Shown in pieces: positions 22,746 through 28,930 of a stretch of 28,930 nucleotides of DNA. Positions within the stretch are counted from its first letter, which is position 1. The number at the start of each line of letters is the position of its first letter. The DNA is from CAYJAD01 sp964370835. Its GTDB lineage: Bacteria; Desulfobacterota; Desulfovibrionia; Desulfovibrionales; Desulfovibrionaceae. The notes under the pieces are model-generated. The model did not search any database. It saw nothing but the letters and a program-made list of their open reading frames with translations, and was not told where the DNA came from. The translations under genes and the position numbers were made by a program. The stretch lies in assembly GCA_964370835.1 (NCBI GenBank), contig CAYJLO010000033.1, positions 1-28,930 on the forward strand. The letters are read 5' to 3'.

Positions 22746-25409
22746 ATGCAAACAAAAAATGCCCTTGGCAATCTCCTCAAGCGTTATAAGGCAGTAATAA
22801 AAAAGTGCAACATGCTTAATAAATTAGGCGCATTAGCATTAGCGTCCTTTTTAGGCACAGGGCTTTTATTAAGTCCCATGTTGACAACTTCTGCCATCAC
22901 GGCAACAAATCCAAGTGGTAATACCATTACAACAGGTGGTATGCTTGCATCTCCATCTGATTCTTTTCTCACAAATAATGGAGATATTTTAGGTGGGCAT
23001 AATTTTCTTGCCCCTTTTACTAATGTTAATTCCTATGCTGGTATGTATGGTTATCACACTACTGGCAGTATAGATTATTTCTTCACAAATACAGGAACTA
23101 TTGACATAAGCAATATAAGCTCCGTCACAAGCGGAGCCAACGCCCGTGCCTTTGCCTACGGCATGTATGCTAGTGGTACAGGTAATCACAATTTAACAAA
23201 TTCAGGTGATATTATTATTAGAGCTGAAGGCGGAACAGCTAATTCTAACAACGCCTACGCCGACGCCTACGCCTACGGCATGTATGCTAATGATACAGGT
23301 AATCACAGCCTAACAAATTATGGTGATATTGCTGTTAGAGCTGAAGGCGGAAATGCTGATTCTAGTGCCGCCGCCGTCGGCGCCGACGCCTACGGCATGT
23401 ATGCTGATGGTACAGGTAATCACAGATTAACAAATTCAGGGTATATTACTGTAACAGCACAAGGCGGAAATGCTGATTCTAGTGCCGCCGGAGCCATCGC
23501 CTACGCCTACGCCTACGGCATGAATGCTAATGGTACAGGTAATCACAGATTAACAAATTCAGGGTATATTACTGTAACAGCACAAAGCGAAAATGCTGAT
23601 TCTAGTGGCACCAACGCCAACGCCAACGCCTTCGCCTACGGCATGTATGCTTTTGGTACAGGTAATCACAGCCTCACAAATTCAGGTGATATTAGAGTAT
23701 CAGCACAAGGCGGAAATGCTGATTCTAATGCCGCCAACGCCGACGCCTACGCCAGAGCCATCGGCATGTCTGCTGTGGGTGCAGGTAATCACAATTTAAC
23801 AAATTCAGGTCATATTACTGTAACAGCTAGAGGCGGAACAGCTACCGCACACACAAACGCCATAGCCCATGCTTTCGCCTATGGTATGTATGTTTCAGGA
23901 ACTCCAACTACCGGGGGTGAGCATTTAATCAATAACTATGGAATTATTAATGCTACAGCAACAAAGGGTATAGCAACAGGTGCTGGTAATAAGTATGCAG
24001 CAGCTCATGCTTTTGAAGTCTTTGGATATAATAGTTATAGCGTTGGAACTTTTGCTACTACGCTTCAGCCTTGGACTGTTACTGTTGCTGCTAACAATGG
24101 CACAGCCGATACAGTTTTTGGTATACAGACTGGACAAGTAATCAACTTCAAGAACACAACCCTAATCCTACGCCCACAAGTCACCGCCCAAGGTGTAGAA
24201 CTTGGTAAGGTTTACAATGTTAAGGATATGATTGCTGTTGCTGATGGTTACCCTACTAACAATGGTGCTGTGTCCATCCCAGCAACCAACGATGTCACAG
24301 GAAAGATAGCACAAGCAACAGCCGAAGTTCCTTTTATAAAGGCAACCCTTACCAATGGCCATGCCCCTCTCAGTGCCACCGTGCGCCTTGATGCAAATGT
24401 CAATGCCCACACCTCTCCGGGTAGCATTTCTGCCATGCAGACTTTAACGCAAGTGCAAGGACAAATGAGTAATATTACACGCGAGTTATTGCAATTAAGC
24501 TATAATGACATCTTTGCCAAATTAAGTAAGGTAAGTAAGGAGGGCGTAGGCTTAAACGCAGGTTCGGATTTTGCGGAAAATAAATGGACTGCGTTCCTCA
24601 TTCCTTATGCAAACTTCTTTGAGAATAGCGAATACGGCTTTGATGGCAGCAATGTGGGTTTTACCGGCGGCGCAAGTTATAGAGTGAATGATAGTTTTTC
24701 CTTTGGGGCGCATTTTGATTTTAATGTGAGCGATTTTGACGCGGACAGTGTGAATATGACCAGTGATGCAATTTCCATCGCTTTGGGATTGCACGCCACC
24801 TATACTATCACGCCGGAATGGTATGTGCGCGCGCAAGCCACCTTTGCCCATAGCCAAACGGACAATGACTATGAAGGCGCTCACGGCTCCCCCATTCATG
24901 CCGATAATAAATACTTTAGCAATTCCCTCTATTTTTCCCTTAACACCGGATATGTCTGGGAATTTGCAAAAAATCACAGCCTCACCCCAGAAATTGGCTT
25001 TTCCTACCTCAGCACTCGTAGCTCTGCCTATGACGTTGAATGGTCTTTGGCAGGAATACCCATGTCTATGTATGATTTACACTATGACGACACATATTAT
25101 TCGGCTTTCTATACAAATATAAACCTAACGTGGCGTAGTAAATGGATGATTGACAATGCCAGCAGCATTGCGCTTCTTGCCGGTCTTGGTATTCGCCAAA
25201 ACATAAGCGGCAATGAAGTGAAAAATGACTTTTACGCGCTGAACTCACGCTATAGCACCACCGCCTACGAAGATATGACCACATGGCTTGCTGATGTGGG
25301 CATTGAGTTTAAGCACAATGACTTAAGCGTAAAACTTGACTACAATGGCAGTTATGGCACAGAGCAAACAAATCATGGGGTTAGCCTTATGTTTAAGTAC
25401 GATTTTTAG
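22746..25409 (+). CDS. Autotransporter with Ala-Tyr repeat passenger domain
   Basis: This 887-residue outer-membrane/surface protein has an extended N-terminal signal region (hydrophobic segment about 27-50), typical of autotransporters. A passenger of beta-helix-like repeats follows, then a C-terminal translocator barrel from about residue 615 (FAENKWTAFLIPYANFFENSEYGFDGSNVGFTGG...) ending in the terminal Phe of FKYDF. The passenger contains six repeats of 39-41 residues with the core GTGNHxLTNSGdIxVxAqGGNADS, separated by Ala-X dipeptide runs rich in Tyr. Repeats of LTNSGDI type fit a right-handed beta-helix with Asn/Thr turns. The function (adhesion or surface variation) is inferred. It sits immediately right of the possible att site, and IS remnants follow it. 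Confidence 0.87.
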   Translation: MQTKNALGNLLKRYKAVIKKCNMLNKLGALALASFLGTGLLLSPMLTTSAITATNPSGNTITTGGMLASPSDSFLTNNGDILGGHNFLAPFTNVNSYAGMYGYHTTGSIDYFFTNTGTIDISNISSVTSGANARAFAYGMYASGTGNHNLTNSGDIIIRAEGGTANSNNAYADAYAYGMYANDTGNHSLTNYGDIAVRAEGGNADSSAAAVGADAYGMYADGTGNHRLTNSGYITVTAQGGNADSSAAGAIAYAYAYGMNANGTGNHRLTNSGYITVTAQSENADSSGTNANANAFAYGMYAFGTGNHSLTNSGDIRVSAQGGNADSNAANADAYARAIGMSAVGAGNHNLTNSGHITVTARGGTATAHTNAIAHAFAYGMYVSGTPTTGGEHLINNYGIINATATKGIATGAGNKYAAAHAFEVFGYNSYSVGTFATTLQPWTVTVAANNGTADTVFGIQTGQVINFKNTTLILRPQVTAQGVELGKVYNVKDMIAVADGYPTNNGAVSIPATNDVTGKIAQATAEVPFIKATLTNGHAPLSATVRLDANVNAHTSPGSISAMQTLTQVQGQMSNITRELLQLSYNDIFAKLSKVSKEGVGLNAGSDFAENKWTAFLIPYANFFENSEYGFDGSNVGFTGGASYRVNDSFSFGAHFDFNVSDFDADSVNMTSDAISIALGLHATYTITPEWYVRAQATFAHSQTDNDYEGAHGSPIHADNKYFSNSLYFSLNTGYVWEFAKNHSLTPEIGFSYLSTRSSAYDVEWSLAGIPMSMYDLHYDDTYYSAFYTNINLTWRSKWMIDNASSIALLAGLGIRQNISGNEVKNDFYALNSRYSTTAYEDMTTWLADVGIEFKHNDLSVKLDYNGSYGTEQTNHGVSLMFKYDF
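23157..23879 (+). repeat. Six in-frame passenger repeats with GCC-rich spacers
   Basis: Six consecutive units of 39, 39, 41, 41, 41 and 40 codons, each starting Y/I-G-M, fill 723 bp exactly; a seventh diverged unit follows. Units 3 and 4 are nearly identical at DNA level over long stretches. The unit cores are AT-rich, but the spacers are runs of GCC-NNC hexamers coding for Ala-X, so each unit ends in a GC-rich, slippage-prone microsatellite that stays in frame. Length differences between units are confined to these spacers. Confidence 0.85.
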
Positions 25410-25436
25410 AAACAGCCACAAAAGGCGAAATTGCGC

Positions 25437-25663
25437 CGCCAGACTCGCTAGAAAGGTTGAACCAACATTGCAGCAAGTACATGCGTAACATTTTTCAATC
25501 CCCATAGGAGGACGCCCACGTTTTCCTTTTGGATAATAGGGTTTTATAAATTCAATCCATACATGCTAATCAATAACATCATCCATGAGACGCAAAAACA
25601 TTTCACGTTTGGTGGACGCCTGTGTTGACTATATTCAAAATCGCCAAAAGTAAGCTGAGACAC
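25437..25663 (-). pseudogene. IS5-family transposase fragment, frameshifted
   Basis: Read on the minus strand from GTG 25663, the sequence gives SQLTFGDFEYS, then after a frameshift TKREMFLRLMDDVID, a stop (TAG), HVWIEFIKPYYPKGKRGRPPMGIEK, and after another frameshift MLRMYLLQCWFNLSSES. This is the N-terminal region of an IS5-family transposase, normally followed by the DDE domain. That domain is missing: similarity ends near 25437, close to the autotransporter stop. At least two frameshifts and one nonsense codon show it is long dead. Region 25410-25436 holds nothing recognisable. Confidence 0.85.
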
Positions 25664-25714
25664 AGTATTTTTGTTATTTCAAGGTATTGCAGCAAAAAAA
25701 TATAACTGCGGCGA

Positions 25715-25918
25715 ATGTTTTATAAGGGGTTTAGAAAATTAAATCAGCAAATAGCCCATATTGCGTTTTATGATAGTGTGATTGTTGTCGAAAAATTTAT
25801 GCAACCTGTAACAAAAAAATTTGATGTATTAAAATCTCACGGACAAATTTTTGTGCGAGATTATCCTGAAGCTCTTACTTGCGATGAATCGTTTAAACTT
25901 AAAAAAAGGTATAGGTAA
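25715..25918 (+). CDS. Hypothetical 67-residue reading frame between IS remnants
   Basis: The frame gives a mixed alpha/beta-looking peptide (KFDVLKSHGQIFVRDYPEALTCDESFKLKK). It has no recognisable family, a poor RBS before ATG 25715, and IS fragments on both sides. It may be a remnant of a longer gene or chance. I include it only because the amino-acid composition looks protein-like. Confidence 0.2.
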   Translation: MFYKGFRKLNQQIAHIAFYDSVIVVEKFMQPVTKKFDVLKSHGQIFVRDYPEALTCDESFKLKKRYR

Positions 25919-26038
25919 TTCTTTTGGTGAATTTGTTAAAATAAATTATGGTTCATCCGGTTAAAGAATACTTTTGACAAAAAGAAAGGACATGATGTCC
26001 AATCGGTTTACGAAAAAAAGACCGAGAAAGGAGCAATC

Positions 26039-26224
26039 ATGTCCACGAGTTTGTTGTATCATGGGTTTGGTGTGTATGGCTACGATTATGTTTGCCAAAA
26101 ATTTATTGGTGGAATGATTTTTATCACCATAAAAGCCAAGGAAAACTTAATTATGTTTGAGAATGATGTTGTTTTAGATGGTAGTCAAACACAACATACT
26201 ACTTTTATTTGCATATATCTATAA
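26039..26224 (+). pseudogene. ISL3-family transposase N-terminal fragment
   Basis: The ATG at 26039 follows AAAGGAG. The product begins MSTSLLYHGFGVYGYDYVCQKF, then GGMIFITIKAKE, matching the N-terminus of ISL3-family transposases (MSTSLLYHAFG.RGY.Y...). After about 35 residues the match fades (ENLIMFENDVVLDGSQTQH), the expected zinc-ribbon cysteines are absent, and the frame stops at residue 61 of a roughly 400-residue protein. The rest of the gene is not present downstream. The 25919-26038 leader contains a short palindrome (GGACATGATGTCC). Confidence 0.7.
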
Positions 26225-26225
26225 A

Positions 26226-26252
26226 CAGTTATCCGGAATTTCCGGATAACTG
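26226..26252. terminator. Perfect 12-bp palindrome, possible bidirectional terminator
   Basis: CAGTTATCCGGA (26226-26237) and TCCGGATAACTG (26241-26252) form a perfect 12-bp stem with loop ATT. It lies downstream of the ParE-like toxin gene (minus), where the minus-strand stem is followed by TTTATAG. It could end that operon, or be a trace of an IS end. Confidence 0.5.
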
Positions 26253-26294
26253 CAACAGATTAAAATACATATAAATAATGTTTTCTTTAAAAAC

Positions 26295-26576
26295 TTACCA
26301 CCGCTTAGGCATTTTCCTGTGCGTATGAAAAAAGCGTAAAATAAGAATGTCATTCCCTTGCACTTTGTAGGGGATAATATAGGGAATTTCCGCAAAAACA
26401 AGTTCTCGTGTTCCTTTTACACGCCCAATACGACCTTTTTCAGGGAATTCTTCAAGGCCATCCACACGAGATTTCACCAAGTTAGCAATGCGTTTCGCCA
26501 CATGGGGGTCTTCCTTGTGAATAAAGGTCAGCTCATCGGCAAGATTTTGTTTAGCTTTTTGTAACCAGATAATCAT
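26295..26576 (-). CDS. ParE/RelE-family toxin, second module
   Basis: This 93-residue toxin has the usual layout: N-terminal helices (WLQKAKQNLADELTFIHKEDPHVAKRIANLVKSRVDGLEEFPEKGRIGRVKGTREL) and C-terminal strands (VFAEIPYIIPYKVQGNDILILRFFHTHRKMP). The R-G/V-x-G-T-R-E-L and I-P-Y-x-I-P-Y-x-V patterns are classic ParE/RelE-superfamily features. It starts 9 nt after the RHH antitoxin stop on the same strand. Its target (gyrase or ribosome) is not certain, but the RHH partner favours the ParE side. It is full length and appears intact. Confidence 0.93.
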   Translation of the reverse strand: MIIWLQKAKQNLADELTFIHKEDPHVAKRIANLVKSRVDGLEEFPEKGRIGRVKGTRELVFAEIPYIIPYKVQGNDILILRFFHTHRKMPKRW

Positions 26577-26585
26577 AAAAATTGC

Positions 26586-26816
26586 CTAGAGCCAACGTGC
26601 CCAAAATTCATTCATCTCCGCTTCTGTGGCAAATTCGCCTCGTTCCGCTTCCGCTAGAGCGTCTTTAATTTCTTGAATTTGCCAACTTTCCTTAGCCACA
26701 TATTCCTTCACAGCCTCAATGATAACAAAGCTTTTGCTCTTACCTGTCTCTGTGGCGATGGTCTCCACTTCACTAGCTAAATCTTGCGGCATACGCATGG
26801 ACATGGTGGTGTTCAT
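26586..26816 (-). CDS. Ribbon-helix-helix (CopG/ParD-like) antitoxin
   Basis: This 76-residue antitoxin starts at ATG 26816 with AGGGAG upstream. The N-terminal strand TMSMRMPQDLASEVETIATETGKSKSFVIIEAVKEYVAKE is the ribbon-helix-helix fold (a strand for DNA contact and two helices); the acidic C-terminus (EIKDALAEAERGEFATEAEMNEFWARW) should bind and neutralise the toxin. With the toxin it should repress its own promoter through the tandem operator just upstream. Confidence 0.93.
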   Translation of the reverse strand: MNTTMSMRMPQDLASEVETIATETGKSKSFVIIEAVKEYVAKESWQIQEIKDALAEAERGEFATEAEMNEFWARWL

Positions 26817-26830
26817 AATTTTCTCCCTGT

Positions 26831-26868
26831 GTAATACAGAAAGTAATACATGCGGTCGATAAAGTCAA
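26831..26868 (-). promoter_or_regulatory. Antitoxin promoter with tandem GTAATACA operator
   Basis: GTAATACA occurs exactly twice (26831-26838 and 26843-26850), 12 bp apart, the spacing expected for paired RHH dimers. A TTGACT -35 (complement of 26863-26868) with a 17-bp spacer places the -10 inside the repeats (26840-26845), so binding would block RNA polymerase. This is a neat autoregulation layout. The remaining AT-rich sequence to 26970 shows no gene. Confidence 0.65.
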
Positions 26869-26972
26869 TTTTCAATACCTAAAACATAGCCGTAAACAAT
26901 ATACACATTTGGATATAAAAATGTCTTTCATGTAATTTCAATCATATATCACCATCTTGAAAATCCTAACGC

Positions 26973-27012
26973 TCCCCTTCCTGCCTATGCGCAGGTAGGG
27001 GATTTTATTTTT
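26973..27012 (+). terminator. Terminator-like hairpin in the ERF gene leader
   Basis: TCCCCTTCCTGC (26973-26984) pairs with GCAGGTAGGGGA (26991-27002) with one mismatch around a 6-nt loop, followed by TTTTATTTTT. AAGGAGGAG, the ERF gene RBS, starts only a few bases after the T-run, so the hairpin is in the leader of that gene rather than at the end of another plus-strand gene. It may act as an attenuator. Confidence 0.65.
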
Positions 27013-27023
27013 AAGGAGGAGAT

Positions 27024-27710
27024 ATGCAAGAATACCAATCCCAAGATGTAACGGCCTTAGCTAAAGCCCTACTCGCTGTGCAAAAACAATTACAGCCGGC
27101 ATTTAAAGACGCAGCTAACCCTTTCACCAAAAGCAACTATGCTACGCTCAATTCTGTCATGGAGGCGTGCCGTGATGCCTTACAAACCAACGGCATATGG
27201 ATGACACAGCTGCCCATGCCTACGCCTGAGCACTTAGGCGCTGGTCATTTGGCTTTACAGACCAAGTTCACCCATGCTTCATCGGGGCAGTGGCAGGCAT
27301 CTTTAACCATTGTCCCCCTGCCCAAGAACGATCCACAGGGCATGGGCTCAGCCATGACCTATGCTAGGCGTTATGCTTTGACGGCTATGCTGGGCATTGT
27401 TACTGAAGATGATGATGGCGAAGGAGCTAGACTACCCACCAAAAAAGCTCCATCAAGACAGTCCAAAAACACCAATGCACCGCAGAATGCATCGCAAGTT
27501 TATCCTCAAAGTACAGCACCACCACAGACAATATCAGAAGCAATACCGCGCATTGATGGCGTAACTTACCAAGAAGTCACAGCTAGTGATGGACGCACCT
27601 GCATTGTGGCCACCGGTAATACGCAAGCTAAGAAAGAACTGCTCAAGGGCATTGGCTTCCAATGGAACCCACAAAGAAAAATGTGGTGGAAATATGCCGA
27701 CGCTATGTAA
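27024..27710 (+). CDS. ERF-family single-strand annealing protein
   Basis: This 228-residue phage-type recombinase promotes annealing of complementary single strands. The N-terminal ERF domain (about 8-140) shows the family marks: LAKALLAVQKQLQPAFKDAANPFTKSNYATLNSVMEACRDAL, then GMGSAMTYARRYALTAMLGIVTEDDDGEGA. A Gln/Pro/Thr/Ala-rich linker (about 145-180) leads to a small C-terminal part with the tryptophan motif GFQWNPQRKMWWKY, common in phage DNA-transaction proteins. A strong RBS (AAGGAGGAG) precedes the ATG. It lies upstream of a Cas4/RecB-like exonuclease gene, so the two should work as a Red-like pair: resection, then annealing. It marks the left part of a phage or ICE recombination module. 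Confidence 0.92.
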   Translation: MQEYQSQDVTALAKALLAVQKQLQPAFKDAANPFTKSNYATLNSVMEACRDALQTNGIWMTQLPMPTPEHLGAGHLALQTKFTHASSGQWQASLTIVPLPKNDPQGMGSAMTYARRYALTAMLGIVTEDDDGEGARLPTKKAPSRQSKNTNAPQNASQVYPQSTAPPQTISEAIPRIDGVTYQEVTASDGRTCIVATGNTQAKKELLKGIGFQWNPQRKMWWKYADAM

Positions 27711-27731
27711 TCATTATCAACAGTTAAGTCC

Positions 27732-27773
27732 ATAAAGACCGTCCCTCCCGTTCATGGGGGGGACGGTCTTTAT
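27732..27773 (+). terminator. Long hairpin between ERF and exonuclease genes
   Basis: Arms 27732-27749 and 27756-27773 pair over 18 positions (17 Watson-Crick, one wobble) around a 6-nt loop. The T-run that follows is weak (TATCTTTAAT). The exonuclease gene RBS (AAGGA, 27781) starts 7 nt later. It is a terminator or an RNA-processing/attenuation element between two functionally linked genes. Confidence 0.65.
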
Positions 27774-27791
27774 CTTTAATAAGGAAAAATC

Positions 27792-28930
27792 ATGATTCAA
27801 AATCATATCAATGAAAAAGCCCAAAACCTCTTGGCCTGCATTCAATACGGTTTGCAGCTTCACGATGAACACAGCACAGCCGTGCACCTTGGCGATCGCT
27901 CTAAATACATTGGCCTGTCTGACATAGGGCGAGCTTTAGAGTGTCCTAGAGCCGCTCTCTGCAATAAAGCATTTCCAAAGCCACAAGCGGATTTACAAAA
28001 GCTACTCACCTTGCAACGTGGTCACTGGCTAGAATACGGCATAGGCCAAGCCCTGACAGCGCAGAAGCTCAATGCCATGCCACAACTGGAGCTATCTTTT
28101 ATTCATAATAATACACCTATAAAGGCTCACTTTGATTTTGCACTAGCATGGGATAATCCACGCCCTGCTATTCGTATTTTAGAGCTTAAAAGCACCAAGC
28201 ATATACCGGAAACCCTGTACACCGCCTATGAAACACAGCTTTATGGGCAGGCTTCTTTCTTGGCCTATCAATGGAACAATCCTGCATTTTCCTTGCGTGA
28301 CGCTGACGGTACGCTTTTGCATGAAAATCTCACCATGCCTGAACTTTGTAAAAGGCACTTTAACTTAGCGCTCCCCACCAAAGCGTCCTTAATAGATATA
28401 GAAGCTTGGGTGCTCTGCCTGTCTATGGACGATATTAAACCCTTTGGCCCCTATGTACCGCATACGTCTATGCGTGATGTGTGTTTACGTACCGCAGAAG
28501 AGTTATGGCATAATAAAGAATTGTTATCTCAAAGCCAGCTATATTTTAACGACGTACCTCATGCCACAGGTTTTCATGCTCTTTGTGCTTACTGCGATTG
28601 GAATAGCCATTGTCCAAAATTTCAAGATGGTGACAAGCAACCAGATTTGGCACCAGAGCTAGAAAAACTTGTATCCCTTAAAGATGCTCGCACTGCTTTG
28701 GATGCAGAAATTACCCTAAGAGAACAAAATCTTAAAGATGCTTATACCCTCAGCTCTTTACAAGGAGATTGGATAAATACAGGCTCCTATCGCTTCAAGG
28801 TAAGCCAACAAAAGGGGCGACGTACTTTGAACAAGGATACATTACGCCAAGCCCTACAATCTGCACTTGGCGACAAGGCTGACACTTTACTTTCTGATTG
28901 TGAACAAGAGGGTAAACCTTTCCAAAAACT
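27792..28930 (+). CDS. Cas4/RecB-like PD-(D/E)XK nuclease with Fe-S cysteines (3' end outside window)
   Basis: The frame runs open from ATG 27792 (AAGGA 6 nt upstream) past the window edge; about 379 residues are visible. Nuclease motifs are GHWLEYG (E81), AHFDFAL (D115) and LELKST (E131, K133), the RecB-type PD-(D/E)XK active site. C51 (in LECPRA) near the N-terminus and C265, C268 and C274 (CAYCDWNSHC) match the four-cysteine arrangement that binds a 4Fe-4S cluster in Cas4, AddB and related exonucleases. The C-terminal part is helical and charged. It follows an ERF gene, so it likely provides the exonuclease step for single-strand annealing recombination in a phage or mobile element, not CRISPR adaptation; no CRISPR array is seen. 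Confidence 0.8.
   Translation, partial: MIQNHINEKAQNLLACIQYGLQLHDEHSTAVHLGDRSKYIGLSDIGRALECPRAALCNKAFPKPQADLQKLLTLQRGHWLEYGIGQALTAQKLNAMPQLELSFIHNNTPIKAHFDFALAWDNPRPAIRILELKSTKHIPETLYTAYETQLYGQASFLAYQWNNPAFSLRDADGTLLHENLTMPELCKRHFNLALPTKASLIDIEAWVLCLSMDDIKPFGPYVPHTSMRDVCLRTAEELWHNKELLSQSQLYFNDVPHATGFHALCAYCDWNSHCPKFQDGDKQPDLAPELEKLVSLKDARTALDAEITLREQNLKDAYTLSSLQGDWINTGSYRFKVSQQKGRRTLNKDTLRQALQSALGDKADTLLSDCEQEGKPFQK

Noticed and set aside
23157..23879. CRISPR-like periodic repeat
   Set aside because: The period is about 117-123 bp, all units are in one open frame and the spacers are low-complexity Ala-X codons; it is a protein repeat.
24552..24977. 141-codon minus-strand frame inside the autotransporter gene
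   Set aside because: It is the antisense of the conserved beta-barrel coding region and has no recognisable features.
27792..28930. CRISPR-associated Cas4
   Set aside because: The cysteine and nuclease motifs match the wider Cas4/RecB group, but there is no CRISPR array or cas1/cas2, and the ERF neighbour points to a phage recombination exonuclease.

Overview
The window is an AT-rich stretch from a Gram-negative bacterium. It has a TonB-dependent outer-membrane receptor, a periplasmic adaptor protein and an autotransporter with a C-terminal beta-barrel. The look is that of a host-associated proteobacterium; a Desulfovibrionaceae-like host is possible but I cannot settle the taxon. No rRNA or intact tRNA gene is visible. 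Almost everything here is accessory DNA: IS remnants, toxin-antitoxin modules, a defence-like operon, a transport island, a small integrative-element core, a repeat-rich surface protein and the start of a phage-type recombination block.

Layout. 1-824: a decayed, internally deleted IS256-family element and an AT-rich stretch with three copies of a GGGTCAT repeat. 825-1866 (minus): a Phd/YefM-ParE/RelE toxin-antitoxin pair abutting the frameshifted C-terminus of a zeta-toxin-type kinase and its small partner. 1892-6792 (minus): a three-gene operon encoding a NurA-like nuclease with a zinc ribbon, a Dam/D12 adenine methyltransferase and a PLD-SF2 helicase-DUF3427 protein. It looks like a restriction-type defence system, but the helicase gene carries one in-frame TAA inside helicase motif VI. 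6865-20544: a transport island bounded by two identical 34-bp palindromic repeats. It holds a MATE exporter, a MacA-like adaptor, a MacB/LolD-like ATPase and two FtsX-type permeases (plus), a TonB-dependent receptor (minus), a divergent AraC regulator and two fused permease-ATPase ABC proteins of YbtP/YbtQ type (plus).

20567-22207 (minus): an AlpA-like regulator, a RepB-primase-like protein and a small zinc-finger protein, the core of a small integrative or satellite element. To its right are tandem arm-type repeats, inverted repeats and a possible tRNA 3'-end (att) fragment before a terminator. 22746-25409: an autotransporter with six 39-41-residue repeats joined by GCC-rich Ala-X spacers. 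25437-26252: broken IS5- and ISL3-family transposases. 26295-26868 (minus): an RHH antitoxin and ParE toxin with a clear tandem operator. 27024-end: an ERF-type annealing protein and a Cas4/RecB-like Fe-S nuclease cut by the window edge, each preceded by a strong hairpin.

How it may work together: the TonB receptor, AraC regulator and YbtPQ-like pair form a plausible metallophore (siderophore) uptake unit, and the MATE/MacAB-like operon an export unit. No biosynthetic genes are present, so the ligand is unknown. The nuclease-methylase-helicase operon would combine self-marking by methylation with an ATP-driven nuclease effector, and appears inactivated or switched off in this strain.
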